Origin: Amoebidium appalachense
Taxonomy: Eukaryota; Ichthyosporea
Direction of reading: 5' to 3'
Assembly: GCA_963693365.1 (NCBI GenBank)
Contig: CAVNZM010000014.1
Location: 6,696,001-6,760,000 of the forward strand
DNA: 64,000 bases
The notes below the pieces were generated by a model that was given only the letters and a program-made list of their open reading frames with translations, was not told where the DNA came from and made no database searches. This document shows, piece by piece, positions 25,011 to 52,335 of the stretch (positions are counted from its first letter, which is position 1; each line of letters starts with the position of its first letter). The translations under genes and the position numbers were made by a program.

Positions 25011-26535
25011 CCAGCTACCTTAAGATTGTAGCGATAGAAAATTTGGAAAATCATAGTAGTACTAAGATTTTAATATATTAGCTGGCTAAACCCCCGCGGC
25101 ACATATTAGAACTAAGATTTTTCCCTGGGCGGTCCTCGTGGGCTAGTGGGGTCTGAAAATAAGATTCGAGCTGGCTAGAAGTACAGCACAAATTCACGCA
25201 ATCTTTAATTCGGCACACCCCTGTAGTGCCATAAGTTGCTTTCCTCCTCCTTCCCCCCCCCCCCCCCTCCCCCCCCCCTCCCCCCCCCCCCCCCCCCCTC
25301 CCCCCCCCCCCCCCCCCTCCCCCAGCACACCAAAAAAGAAGAGAAAGAAAGAAAAAGAATGAAGTAAAGAAAGAAGGAAGAATTTTTTAAAGGAAGAAAG
25401 AAAAAAATAAAAAATAACATCAGAAAGTCATTTTTTAATAAAAAAAACAATAAAAAACAATAATGCATACACTAAAAATGTGAAAGGTAAAAACAAAATA
25501 ACGAATACTTGAAACAACAATAACACGGACAACAAGCGTAAAAGTTTAGGGGAAAAGAAAAATAATACAAATTTGAAATAACAACACTGAACGGCAATTA
25601 GATTTAAGGCAGCCTCGAGCCCTAGCCAAACCAACCCCCCCCCCCCCCCCCCCCCCCTCCCTCCCCCCCCCTCCCCCCCCCTCCCCCCCCCCCCCTCCTC
25701 CCCCCCCCCCCCCCCCCCCCCCCCCCCACCACCACCACCAATTTTTTTACATATAATGGTGCATACGGTGGCTAGGTATATCTGCTGATATGCATGCATA
25801 GGAAATGCATGCATGCAAAACGTCAATAATATGGTTAACTTTCAGGAAATTTCCTTGTAAAGAGCTAGCCTTCGCATTTTTGCCCTCCCTTCAGTGAGGC
25901 TCCCTGCTTACCCTCCCCCTCTCCCCCCCCCCCCTTCCCCCCCCCTCCCCCCTCCCCTCCCCCCCTCCCCCCGGACCCCACCCCCCCACCGTTCCCCCCC
26001 CCCCCCCCCCCCCCCCCTCCACCCCCCCACCCCCCCCTCCACCCCCTCCCCCCTCCCCCCTCCACCCCCCTCCCCCCTCCACCCCCTCCCCCCTTCTCCC
26101 CCCTCCCCCGTGGAACAGAAGTCATTTCATCAAAGTCAAATTCACCGAATACGCCTCTGACACTGGTTCTACTTGGGTCAAGTTGTGCAGCAGACTCTTT
26201 TGGCAAAGTGAACCAGCTGTAAACAAACCACCTTAGCACCCTAGCTAGGGTACAATCGGTGCTCAGGTGGAAGACGGTAGTTGCTATGAAGGCCCCTGTG
26301 GGGTCCCTTCGAGAATAAAATGGGATAAAACTCGAAGAAAATCAAAAACTTACTACTAGCAAATATCGTGTGGCACGTATTTGAAGGCTACTTGGTAGAA
26401 CTTCACAGCTAAGCACGGCCGGTGTGACGTGAATTCGAAGACACTTCTTTACAAGTGAAAAAGGTTCAATTGGGTAGTCCCAGATGCAATAATGATTGGT
26501 GGTTTGGTACTGTGACCTCTGAGTCCGAAGATTTC

Positions 26536-27235
<700 letters not shown>

Positions 27236-28446
27236 CACGTACGTCGACATCCCACTACCGGCGTACCGTGACAGAGGAGGCCTAATGAGTTGAGAAGACA
27301 GACGGCAACTGAAGCTACTCACGCACAACAGTTAAAATCAAACTGGGCCATGCAAAATCGGGTGTCCGAGTGTGTGGGCGGGCGCGCATGGCCCGCGCGC
27401 ATACACACACACACACACACAAACACGAACACGCACAAGCACGCTCCCACTAACAAACACAAGAATACACACACACACAGATACACCATGACGTACACGT
27501 ACAAAGCAAAAGCTGCGGAGCTGGGGGACAGGCGGGGGGGGGGGGGGGGGGGGGAGGGGGGGGAGGGAGGAACGCAAATTACTGTAATGCCAGTGTATGC
27601 AAGTGAGGAAAGGCGGGAGGGCCGAAAGGAGAGGTGGGGAGGGGCGGGGGGATGCAGAAAAAACAAAAGGGGGGGAAGGAACTGTCTTCTGGGAAGAGAG
27701 GGGGGGGGATGGTAGGCAAATTCACTTTAGGTCACTGAAGAGGCTAAGAATCTCAGTGCGGCAAGGTTTGAAGCCTCGGAAAACTCGGAGATCAAATAAT
27801 CACCCCTATCCCCCCCCTCCCCTCCGCCCCCATCCCCTCCTTGCCAAAAAAAAAGGGGGGGCGCGGGGAAGGGGGGCGGGGGGGGGGGGGGAGAGAGGGG
27901 GGGAGGGGGGGGGGGGGGCGGGGGGGCGGGGCTGCCAATTACTTTTTTTTTCTTTCTTTCTTTTTTTTTTTTTTTTTTTTGGGGGGGGGGGGGGAGGGGG
28001 ATAGGGGGAGAGAAAGATCAAAATTGGGAGGCCAGTTGCATATTGTTTAAGGCCCGGCTAGGTGTTTGCTACTAACCGAATATGAATACAGGGCCCTGCC
28101 CTGCTAATTGCTCGTGTGCTTTTAAAATTTCATTCGTGATGGAAACCAGTCCATGCAAGCGCCATAGCTGTGCATTTGCTGCGGGCCTCTATTCTCGTAC
28201 GTCAAGATGTGTACATGTCTAATTAGACCGTATCATTTAAAGAACACTGATGTCTATAATACTAAAAAGCCTTGCGGAAGGGGGAAAAACGAAAAAAAGT
28301 GCTTCGCCGATGATATGGCAGAGTGGTTCAAGTGCTTTGCATTGTCGTGCTACACAAAACGGTGACAAAGGTTGCCGCGATACGTACTATTAGTGCCGAC
28401 ATTCAGAACTACTGTGAAGCATGATGTGAATGACATTCAAGGCGTG

Positions 28447-28448
<2 letters not shown>

Positions 28449-28498
<50 letters not shown>

Positions 28499-28510
28499 CT
28501 GTCTGTGTGC

Positions 28511-28547
<37 letters not shown>

Positions 28548-28680
28548 ACTGTATGTGTGTGTGTGTGTCTGTGTGTGTGTGTGTGTGCGTGCGCGCGCGT
28601 GCGTGCGTGCATGCCGGCGCGCACGCGCACGTGTGTGGAGGTGTGTGCACGTGCGTGTGCGTGCGTGTTTGTGTGCGTGT
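28449..28680 (+). repeat. TG-rich array downstream of copy B
   Basis: TG array with GTCACTG at about 28545 (a variant of GTCACGG, the complement of CCGTGAC) and GC-alternating sequence to 28640. The sequence between it and copy B matches that between the TG array and copy C. Confidence 0.85.
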
Positions 28681-28849
28681 TCGTGCACATGCATTTGTTG
28701 TGTGACAGGCATGCCGCGTAGTTGGGGTTGTGTGTATAAATTGTGTACATGTGCACATGTGGCACATGGCCCATGGTTGAACACACGTACGTACGTAGCA
28801 CGCTGTAGGTGTCTTTGTGGTATGAATACTATCACAAAATATCATTGAA

Positions 28850-30371
28850 TCAATTATCGCAATCAGAATCGAAGTCATAATAGTAAGCAAGCTGCGTGTG
28901 AGACATGCTCTGTGCCCTCTTTATAAATGCGCCCAAATCTTCAAAACTGGGCGCATCATTCATGTCACGCATGCTGTGTACCTTATCCATCTTCCTCTCG
29001 TTTATCGTCTTTGCCCTCCTCAACTGCCCTACCTCGTGCTCTACAAGCAGGGTCACTTTCTTGTTCAATTCCTCCCTCTCTGCTCGTTTTTTGGCTTCAT
29101 CTCGCTCATCCACAAGTGCCATACGCCAGTTTGCCGCCGATGTCTTTCGTGCTTTTTTCGGGTTGGGGCTTTGCCTACTCAACATAGAAATCGTGGACTG
29201 TACACACTCCAAGGTTAGCTTTGTGGCCACCTGATATGTGCATGTAGGTTTCGCGAATGCGTTTTCTTCGTCGATGCTTTTTTTGGAGGAGAAAACGCGC
29301 AATCGAAAACCGTCTTTCCGTGGCCGGGAACTCTTTCTACGTCTGCAGTGTGAGGAAACGCCTGACTCAGAAATGTCCGGTTTTTGCTTCGTGGCCTCCT
29401 TGTGTGTGTATGAGTGTGTTTCGATTGTCTCAATATTCTTTTCGTTTTGTATGCTATCGCTTGAGGGGGTGCTAGAGAATATGCCCATGGAAACGCGAAG
29501 ACCAAAAGACTTGGCCGTTTGTCGGACTCCCTTCTGGGAACGTTGGCCGTTGGCAAAGGACTCGACAGACATCTCCGACTTGCTGTAAAGAACATGTTAG
29601 GATTCCTGTATATCTAGATCTAGATATATGCAGGAAAGGTGTGCTGTACATGTCACCATGCATATGAACGGTGCACGCGTCTTTCAAACGAAAAAACAGA
29701 GCCATATACATGCAGCTATGGGAGTCTCGACTTACACGTGGGGCCTTTGTTCTTCGTTATCATATTGATCTTAGCAAAACAGAACTGCCGTGAGGTGAAG
29801 TTGCTGCTAATAAACGATCCCCAACCCTACGTGGTCATAAAATAACCATTCCTCCTCCCCCTCCTCCTCTCCCCCCCCCCCTCCCCCCCCCCCCCCCCCC
29901 CCCCCGCCAACCCACCCACCCCCCGGCCCCCCCTCCTCCTCACGGGTTCTCCCCCTGCCCAGTATACTATAGTACATCATTATTATCATATGGCAACACC
30001 GTCATACAAATGGTGCTAAAAATGCATGTCCGAAACCCGAAACACGCCAAGATTATATAATACATCTGTAACTTTAGATAGCAAAGTGTGTTTATGGATA
30101 CCAATCGGACCATCATTCAGAGTACAGCGGCAAGCCAGCGTGTGCATGTATCAGTGGTGTATGTACACTGTATGGTTATAAAGTAGATGTAGCGGCATCA
30201 CATGCGCATAATAATAGGCATGGCACGCTGAACCGCGAGGAAGGAGAAATAAGGCGTTATTTATAGGATTGTGAGGGGGGGGGGGGGGGGGGGGGGGGGG
30301 GGATTCCGAAAAAACTCCAATGCGTTTTAGATTTAGTTAGGAACTTACTTTGGCTTATTGGGGTGGTCCAT
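28850..30371 (-). CDS. Orphan tandem family, copy B (apparently intact)
   Basis: Two exons on the minus strand: 30371-30349 and 29582-28850, phase 2 at the junction, about 251 residues. Exon 1 encodes MDHPNKP and the junction reads NKSEM, as in copy A. Conserved blocks are TAKSFGLRVSMGIFSSTPSS, CVQSTISMLS followed by SPNPKKARKTSAANWRMALV, a charged helix (AKKRAEREELNKKVTLLVEH), VGQLRRAKTINE, PSFEDLGAFIKRA and an acidic tail, DFDSDCDN. The intron (766 bases) is similar in size to that of copy A (620). Retained reading frame and splice sites in A and B suggest both are functional. Function is unknown. Confidence 0.75.
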
Positions 30372-30473
30372 TTTCTATGACCTCGACGAGTCCGCTACTT
30401 CAAAGGTCTGCTGCGCGCGGTCACGGTCGCCGTGTACATGTAGATTTGTTGTTGCCTTCAAGAACAAGTGCAC

Positions 30474-30507
30474 ATTATATACCATGCAAGGCAACTCAAT
30501 GGAATGT
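30474..30507 (-). promoter_or_regulatory. Promoter block of copy B: TATA box and ACATTCCA element
   Basis: On the minus strand, TATATAAT (30481-30474) lies about 103 bases upstream of the ATG, and ACATTCCA (30507-30500) lies 18 bases beyond it. Together with flanking matches (AATGGAATGT then CCC on the plus strand), this mirrors copy A. Confidence 0.5.
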
Positions 30508-32009
30508 CCCCCTAACTCGCAGATCTCGTGGCCTCAAATGACTGTTATGTAGACACCTTGTAGACGCCTAGAATCTGGTGTCTGCTTTAACCACAAAACA
30601 TTCTTTACTTCTTTTTTTTTTCTTTTTTTCTTTTCATAATAGCACGCACTTTATATTGCATGTAACTATCAAGGGCGAAGTTACTGTAGTGGTACATGTA
30701 CTACAGCAATGGGATTGTGCAACAATGCAAACAATGCAACAGCCAATTGATAGCCTCCTTTTAGGGGGGGTTCTATATCATGCCGCAAGTTTATCTCACT
30801 GAAATCTGCCTATAAGAAGGACTCCTTCTGAAGGAGAACCTGGTCTTTAAGAGAAGACCGCATATATAGCTCAAGTTTTCAAATATATCATGGCATCTGA
30901 AACTTTTTGAAAGGCAAGCAATTCTTCTCTTTCATTCACTTATTTTTTCGGATACACTGCGGCACCGGCGCATGCCTGCAGCATATATATATTTGCCATG
31001 ATATATAACGATGGCTAATACTAGTGCTGAGTGTGAGTCACATACACCTCTTAGAAGTTTATTCTGTTGACAGGATTTATTCAACCGATAGATGTGGAAG
31101 TATGCATGGCATATGTACTTATAAGACAAGAAAGAAAAAAAACTGTTCGAGTTAGCCAACAGCAAGTTCCTACTTTGATAAATTAAATGACACTATGAAA
31201 ATTATTAAAAATTTACTGGATCACGCTCTCTGGTGATCCTAAAGGGATCTGCTTTTGAATCTTGAATTCTTTGATCACTTTGAACCAATCGCAACCAAGC
31301 GACTTATCCGGTGTAACCCCGTGTGATCACTCAGTCAAATGTCGCCTTCCAGGATATAGTATAGGAATATCACCTTCTTATTATTGATAGCACTGAATAC
31401 ATGTAGAAAATAGGTCAGCACAACACGTATTATTGGTGTTACGTGATATTGCCGCGACTATATATCGTCGTTTATGAAAGGCCACGGATCATGTTGCGAG
31501 ATACTGCGTATGCCCGGGGCCCGGGCCGGGCCCTGCCCGAGTGCCCGGCTGTAGCCACCTGGTGACGTCACTAATGAGCCACCTGATGACGTCACTCATG
31601 AAGCCCAAACGTGTTCGCACACCGCACCAGTACTAGTCAGACATGTGTGTCCCTGGACACTGTCCCATGGATCCGGATCACTGGCCTTGTATTATGGCTA
31701 CTCAAGATGTTGCAAACTTTTTTTACTAAATATTTGCATTTATAATAGGCCGAAAGCGCCAATAAAGAAGCTACCGCGTGAGTATGTACATGTAATGCTC
31801 AGTACATAGCTTGAATAGGAAACTTATGCCATTTGGAAGTCAAGTCAAAAGAAAATAAATATGTAAAGAGCGTCATTGTGCACTATGTATTCTGCACGGC
31901 TCCTCCCTCCGTCCGTCTCCCTCCCCCTCCCTCCCCCCTCCCCCTCCCCCCCCCTCCCCCCCTCCCCCTCCCCCCCCCCCCCAAAAAAAAACACATACAC
32001 ACACGCACA

Positions 32010-32175
<166 letters not shown>

Positions 32176-32410
32176 CACGCAAAATTAAAAAATATAAATA
32201 ATAAAAAAAACAAAAGATTTAATGAAAAAAATAACTGAAACAGTTACAAAATATGGAATTCCGAGAACTCAAAAGCAGTAATAAATCAAAAAAACGGACA
32301 CCAAAAACCGTGAAAAGGCAGATAGACTATATATATAAACCACTGAAACAATTACCGTAGTAACACGAACAACAATCAGAAAACTTTTTCCAGGCAGCCG
32401 CAGAACCCCC

Positions 32411-32445
<35 letters not shown>

Positions 32446-32617
32446 TTTTCTTTCTGGTGGCCACCCCTCTACACACTAGGCCTAACATGTTTTCGTGCAC
32501 ATCCGTGGCCAGATATACCTTCTAACCCCCATGCATGCATATGCATGCAGACAAGCCTTCATCAGTACGGTTATTTTTCTAGAGATTTCCTTGGAAAGGA
32601 CTATTATCGGCCCCCCC

Positions 32618-32662
<45 letters not shown>

Positions 32663-32752
32663 GGTCCTTCCCCCCCCCTCCCCCCTCTCCCTACAAATTC
32701 TTTTTCCTCCCCTTCCAAATTCTCCGTGTCCCCCTCCCCCCTTCCCCCCCCT

Positions 32753-32789
<37 letters not shown>

Positions 32790-32958
32790 CCAGGGCGAAA
32801 AACACACACACTCATACACCGAACTTTAAGTCATGACAACCTGATATTCCACACACACACTGTCATACAAACACACACACACACCACACGTTTGCATACA
32901 CACCCTTGCACACATACTTACACACAGGGACACAGACACACAAACACACACACACCGT

Positions 32959-32998
<40 letters not shown>

Positions 32999-33407
32999 GA
33001 CAACGGGGTGTTGAGAGGCCCGGGGGGGGGGGGGGGGGAGGAAGGAGGAGGGGGGGAAGGGGGGGGGGGAGAGGGGGGGGAGGATGGAGAAGGAGACTCT
33101 GAGATTGGCGAATTACAGTTGTGCTTGCATGCAAGTGAAGACAGCCGGAAGGGGAGGGAGGGAGGGGAGGGGGGAGGGAGGGGAGGAGGGCCCGGGCAAT
33201 GCAGAAAAGAACAAAAGAGGGGAGGAGACTGTCTTCGGGGAAGAGGACGAGTCATGAGAGGGGGGGGGGGGGGGGGGGGGGTGGGGTTGGTGGATGGGTG
33301 GGGGGGACTCGAATGGCAAGTGAGGACACTTTAGGTCACTGAGGGAGACTCGGAATCCTAATGGGGAACAAAAATTTGAAACCTCCGAGTGTGAGAACGA
33401 TTTATCT

Positions 33408-33458
<51 letters not shown>

Positions 33459-33596
33459 AAAGAAAAAGAAAGAAAGAAAGAAAGAAAGAAAGAAAAAAGA
33501 AAAAAGACAGAATGAATGAAAGAAAGAAGAAACTTTAATAAAATGAAAGATCATATTAGGGAGGCCGATTGCATGCTTGTCATTTACGGCTTGGAC

Positions 33597-33950
<354 letters not shown>

Positions 33951-34794
33951 TATTTATTGCATGGTTGGGGGGAAGGGGGGGAGGGGGGGGGGGGGGGGGG
34001 GAGGCAGAGGAGGTAGAGGCAGTATAAAACCGTTACATCAAACTTATGAAGAGGTCCTTGGAGGAAGACAGATACTATGTCACAGGCTCTGAGAGCCAAA
34101 GCAGGTGCAAGCTTAACATGTTCATTGTGGGCCTAACAATCACCCGTGGCCGGCGACCTTTTAAGTTCTTGCCGGCAGCTACCAACAGTCTCCTCCGAAC
34201 GGTTTTTGTTCACCCCCCCCCCCCCCCCCCCCCCCCCAGCGGGAAAGACGATGACATACGCTCACGATATCGAAGCTCCCGGTTATTGTCATGCGTATTT
34301 GGTACTCGGCTGCCGATTGCAAACACGGAGACCTGCCCCATGATACACATGCCATGCGTACTTGCATTAAAACTAAACCATCGACTTTTTATTCATTATG
34401 GAGACCAGTCCCGATGATGCAAGCGCCGTAACTATATGCATGATGTTTCGGGTCTTGTTTCTGCAACTTCGAGAAATGAACAGGACTAGATGATTTAAAC
34501 TTACATCACACCGGTGTTTACAAGTGTAAAAATATACGTATGATAAAGTACTGTACTTTGGCACAGAGTAATTCAGGTGTTTGACATTGCCAGTTTTCGG
34601 ATATTGTATGTATGTGCTGGTGTTTTTTAATGAGTTTACACTTAGTAACTTTCAAACACATGTGCGAGCCTACACATACACTCAACACGGATAAAAAAAA
34701 AAAAAAAAAAAAGGGGGGTTGCTGCAATGCATGGGTGTTGGGGACAAAATTCAGAGTTAGTGCCGGGGTCATTCATGGTGAGCCTGTGTAAGAG

Positions 34795-34796
<2 letters not shown>

Positions 34797-34870
<74 letters not shown>

Positions 34871-35060
34871 CGCGCGTGTGTGTGTACGTGTGTGTGCGCG
34901 CGTGTGTGTGTTCGTGTGTGCGTGTGTGTGCGTGTGTGTGTGTGTCACGGTGTGTGTGTGTGAGAGTGTGTGCGAGTGTGAGTGTGTGTGAGTGTGTGTG
35001 AGTGTGTGAGTGTGTGTGTGTGTATGTGTGTGCCAGTGTATTTCATCAGTGTGTGTGTGT
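34797..35060 (+). repeat. TG-rich array downstream of copy C
   Basis: TG array with GTCACGG at 34944-34950 (exact complement of CCGTGAC), followed by GAGTGTGT units. Confidence 0.9.
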
Positions 35061-35229
35061 GTGCGCGTGCATTTGTTGTGTATACAGGCACGTTGCGTGG
35101 GTGGGCTTGTGTGTATATTTCGGGTATACATGCATGTGTGGCTGCGGCATGGTTGAGCCCACGTACGTAGCGCGCTTGGTAGGTGTCTTTGTAGTATGAA
35201 TGTTGCTCTGGGGGTATCGTAGTCAATCA

Positions 35230-35960
35230 TCATTCACAATCCGAATCTGAATCATAATAATACGCCAGCCGCGTGTCAGACATGCTTGCAGCCCTTTTTA
35301 TAAATGCGTCTAAATCTTCAAAACTGGGCACATCATTCATGGCACGAAGACCCTCCACACTTTTCATCTCCCTCTCGTTCATCGTCTTTGCCCTTCTCAA
35401 CTGCCCTACCTCGTGCTCTACAAGCAGGGTCACCTTCTTTTTCAATTCGTCTCTCTCTGCTCGCTTTTTGGCTTCATCTCGCTCATCCACAAGTGCCATA
35501 CGCCAGTTTGCCACCGATTTCTTTCGTGCTTTTTTCGGGTTGGGGCTTTGCCAACTCAACATAGAAATCGTGGACTGTACACGCTCCAAGTTTAACCTCG
35601 GAGACTCATGGGGTGGGCGTGTATGTTCATCGGTTGTGTCTTTTTCGTCGATGCTTTCGTTTGAGGAGAATCGAAGGCCGTGAGACTTTGCTGCTTGGAG
35701 AATTTCTTTCCGTTGCCGGGGACTCTTGCTACGTCTGCAGTCTCCAGCTGGGGAAACGTCAGAAAATTCCGCTTTTTTCTTTGCTGTCTCCTTGTGTGTG
35801 TATTGTCTCAATTTCTTCCTCTTGGATGCTCTCGCTTGAGGGGGTGCTAGAGAACATGCCCATGGAAAAACGAAGTCTCGGAGACTTGGCCGTTTGAAGG
35901 ATTCCCTTCCGGGGACTTTGGCTGTGGGCGGGCGGTTCGTGGATCTCGACCTCCGACTTG
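35230..35960 (-). pseudogene. Orphan tandem family, copy C (frameshifted, exon 1 missing)
   Basis: Corresponds to exon 2 of copies A and B. The acceptor (ttaacag) and the KSE start are present at 35960, but the following Met codon is GTC. The first frame carries GILQTAKSPRLRFSMGMFSS and stops being family-like after EEEIET near 35808. The family sequence then resumes one frame over with YTHKETAKKKAEF and continues to the end (RVQSTISMLS, SPNPKKARKKSVANWRMALV, PSFEDLDAFIKRA, DSDSDCE). Compared with copy B, about five bases are missing at the switch. No exon 1 or matching promoter was found in the next 1.3 kb, where CA arrays occupy the expected place. A short protein from an internal start cannot be excluded. 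Confidence 0.7.
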
Positions 35961-37217
<1,257 letters not shown>

Positions 37218-38340
37218 TCAATAAAATCCAGTAGCCGGGAAGCACGTGCTGGCAAGTCCTGGGCTATAGTGCTCAGGCATGGCACGTTCACACCGTCCAT
37301 ACAGACCCTCTAGCATATCGTACACCGTGCCCTGAACGAGTGGGTTACCCCCCGCACACATGTACATATGCGGCGCCAGGAGCACCAAGCAACGTGGGCC
37401 ACACACCACCAGTCTTGCCGTCGGCTGGGACGAGGCTGCTACAATATTCCTTGTTGCTGTCGCACGAAGAATCAACAGCAAGGTTGTAGTCTTTGTGCAT
37501 GCCCATGTTGTTCCGCGCATCACCGAGTTCCTTTTGCTCTGTTGCGTTCAGTGCAAACACCATCTCACTGATGTAGTTTGCATGCGTCACAACGGCAAAT
37601 GGTTATGGGCGCGCCTGAGGCCACCTTAGCTGCCACTTCCTTGGGTGGCTGCAGGTGGTGAGTGTTTGCGCAAGCCATGAGAGGAATGTGTCCCAGGTGC
37701 CTGCAAAGTAACGAGGTTGGCCTGTAGTGTTCGCCTCCGGGCCAGTGCAGCTGATGTTTGCCCACTCGTCAACATAAGTGAAGTTGAAACGGTTCAGGTC
37801 AACATGGCCGTTCGAAGCTGCATTTATGTATGGTGGCTAGCTGGTCGGTTGGTGACATGGGTATGTTGTATGGCTCCTGCTTCAGGCGGATGGTTTCATT
37901 TGTTCGCCCGCCCATAGTGTACGATGACTCACGTATATATGGTGCTTGGTACACTGTATGATTAGGGAACATGTGGTAAGATGTTTCTGTAAAGCGGAGC
38001 GCTGAGGATGCAAAAACGGCATCGGGCATTTGGGCCGCTTTTTTCGCCCATGCACGTTGCATCCAACTAACTCGAGGTGGATTGCGAGGTGTTCACGCCA
38101 TAATCGGTAAGAAGAGAGTCGCCAACCATGGCCCCCCAGCCAAAGGTCTGAGTCACGAGTGGATACGTCCATGCACTCGTAAAGGTTCCAATAGAAACAT
38201 GACATGCCGTGACGGAATATTTGAATGTTCACTTTCAGGTTTTTCAGTGTGTTGAGATTTGCTTGTTGGGAGCTTGAGGGAATGGCGGCGCCTGAGATAA
38301 GCCCGGCAGCGGCCAAAAGAGGACAAGTGTAAGACAGCAT
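37218..38340 (-). pseudogene. Secreted histidine-phosphatase-family pseudogene
   Basis: Starts at 38340 with a signal peptide (MLSYTCPLLAAAGLISGAA) and then IQIFRHGMSC, the RHG motif of the histidine phosphatase superfamily (Arg43, His44). In another frame, from about 38060, comes MPDAVFASSALRFTETSYHM followed by FPNHTVYQAPYIRES, the conserved block between the two catalytic histidines. Around 37590, in a third frame, VTHANYISEM carries the second catalytic His. A final change near the G run at 37346 leads to NPLVQGTVYDML and the end at 37218. At least three frame changes without convincing introns indicate a pseudogene. The family removes phosphate from small molecules or proteins; the specific substrate cannot be inferred. 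Confidence 0.65.
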
Positions 38341-40133
38341 TTTAGTAGATAAGGTAGATAGTACGATAATATTTCACTGATTTCAGGTTATCAGGTCGGT
38401 GCCCAAGAACAAACTAAAAAATATCGTAGGAGCTGAAGTGGAATGCGAAACTGAAGACTGACTTTCTGGTGCTGCTGGGGCCCGGTTATGTATATACTTT
38501 ACTGCCGAATTCTGATTCGTGGACTGATTTTTTTGTTTCCTATTGTACAGCTCTATATGAGCGTAATCAGCGGCATAGTATAGGGGGAGCCATGAGGCTC
38601 GGGCAGGGTCTCGGCGGATCTGGTCTCTGCCTATGACTCCAAGTACAAATTCATATGCGTGTGATTGTGGGACAATCTCACTCATACATATAGCTCGCGT
38701 GCACGAGCTGTTTGATTGGTCCTGCTGCCCCGCAGCGAATGGCGCTGAGATCTTGATGACAGCAGTAAGGCTACGTAGGGCCTGAATAAGCTAGCATCAT
38801 GTTTTTAGTATGTCCTGGGAAACACCGACTGGCCGCCTACTTTACATGTGGTAGATATATTAGTAGAAGGCATTGCTTTTGGCGGCCCAACCGGTAGGTT
38901 AATGTGTAGACAGTGTAGTCATCTGGATGAATCGAGCCACCTGATTCTGGCAATGTTTGAAGACTTAGATTCAAAACATTCCAGAGCAGTTCGGGCTGCC
39001 AATCAGATTCGAGCAAAACAATCTGTCATAATATGCAAGAAGAGCCCAACTCGACGCAGCAGGTAAATACGGAGCAACAGGCTTGATGCCTGGAAGCTTC
39101 CGCTACAGCGACTTATCCTACCCTTTTCCACCTTTCCCGGGGCCATGTAATTTTGTTTATCGTACCATAATTGGTAATAAAGCAGATTGCGTAAAGATGA
39201 TTGACTGCTATGTTGACTGGTTCACACATAGCCAATCAGTAGCGTTTCATTGTCTGATTGGCTAATCAAGTATTCCCCGAGACTCCATCAGTCCCGGAAG
39301 CAGGCGTGACGGCGACGGCGTTATCGCATACACTTCCTGTCCCTCTTCTATGAAATAAATGTTCATGAATCATAATATTGTTCCCTCCTCATCGCAGCGC
39401 ATCTTATTGACGTCAAACACGAAGCCTTTTATTACAGTTAGCGTAATGAAACAAAGAGGCATGTCAAGCGATACATCCTGTTCAACGTCCGTTCCGCACA
39501 TCAATCCACATGCCACCCCAACATAACGACCTGGAAGTGAAACATTCTTGGGCTGAAGGTAACTTTAGCGCAGCGTGCCGTGAGTTACGAGGTAACCCAA
39601 AGGTGTGGGCCTTATTGACCAAACTTATCATCGTGGGCCAGTGTGCGCACAGTGAGGCAAGTGTGCATATATAACGAGTAAGTGTGTATCTGCTCCTGGG
39701 TCGTGCTTTATTTTAATCCCAGTTTGTCACCCGGCTTAGCTAACACAACCTATGCAATACTGACTACTAGCACACACACAGCCCAGATCTTTGCCCCAGC
39801 CTCTCTAATCGGCATGATGTGTCATGCACACACGTGTTCCTGTACGTTTCTATTGTAGACACTATCACCCCCACATAGCTGACAGCAGGAAGGGTCCCAT
39901 TACATGTGCATGTGTACGTGGTTGACACGTACTGCTGTGCTGTCTAACGAGTCGTGTACGCCTTATCCCTCCGAAAATATTATGCGAAAAAGGCGTGCGT
40001 GCACGTGCTTAGTATTGGCGGGGAATCTTGATTGATCACTCAACAGTCATCTGAATTTGTGTTGGGGTGTGTGTCGTTGCTTGCATGAGTACATGTACAT
40101 ACACAACTTTGGGCTAACCGGAGAACTATTCAA
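38341..40133. other. Divergent upstream region, no supported gene
   Basis: Lies between the phosphatase pseudogene (minus) and the ACBP-oxoamine synthase gene (plus). An inverted CCAAT pair is annotated separately. Open frames are short and unrecognised. Confidence 0.55.
39230..39263. promoter_or_regulatory. 10-bp inverted repeat carrying CCAAT/ATTGG
   Basis: AGCCAATCAG and CTGATTGGCT are separated by 14 bases. Paired CCAAT boxes are common upstream elements, but this site is about 1 kb from the nearest start codon. Confidence 0.25.
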
Positions 40134-40140
40134 TATAAAA
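40134..40140 (+). promoter_or_regulatory. Candidate TATA box of ACBP-oxoamine synthase gene
   Basis: TATAAAA, 185 bases before the ATG at 40319. The spacing is almost the same as the 184 bases in the p62-like gene. Confidence 0.4.
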
Positions 40141-40318
40141 ACTACATTCGCAAGCTAGACAGTTACTCTCAGTGAGATTCAGGCCTACAACCACAGCGCT
40201 AGCGTTTATGACTCTCGGTATACGGCAAAGAAATACGGTAGCATCCACATAGGCTTTGAAACATCTTCCGAATCCCGTTCCTATTTTTTTGTCGTTTTGT
40301 TTAAACCACACCACCAAC

Positions 40319-52080
<11,762 letters not shown>

Positions 52081-52329
52081 TCGGGACCCGTGGTTCGTGT
52101 TCGGATTGCGAAAATTTCAGATTTAATCTAGGAGTAAGTTAGGACAAGATTAAATTGGGTATGATAACACTTTTGGTGGTGCTGGTGTGTGTGGTGGTAA
52201 TGTGATCAGGATCGGATTTGGATATTTTGGTTGTTGTGACCGAGATAGCCGTGGTACCCATTGGCCCTTTTATTTTATCGTAGTACTTGGCATTTTTTTT
52301 TTTTTTTTGGCGGTTGTAAAATGTATGTA

Positions 52330-52335
52330 AATAAA
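52330..52335 (+). other. Candidate polyadenylation signal
   Basis: AATAAA, 250 bases after the stop codon of the ACBP-oxoamine synthase gene. Another lies at 52555-52560. Confidence 0.45.

Noticed and set aside
28316-28390. tRNA-like start (GGCAGAGTGGTTCAAGTGC) resembling a Ser/Leu tRNA D-arm
   Set aside because: No matching B box, T arm or acceptor stem follows. A decayed homologue at 34557 shows it is just part of the duplicated unit.
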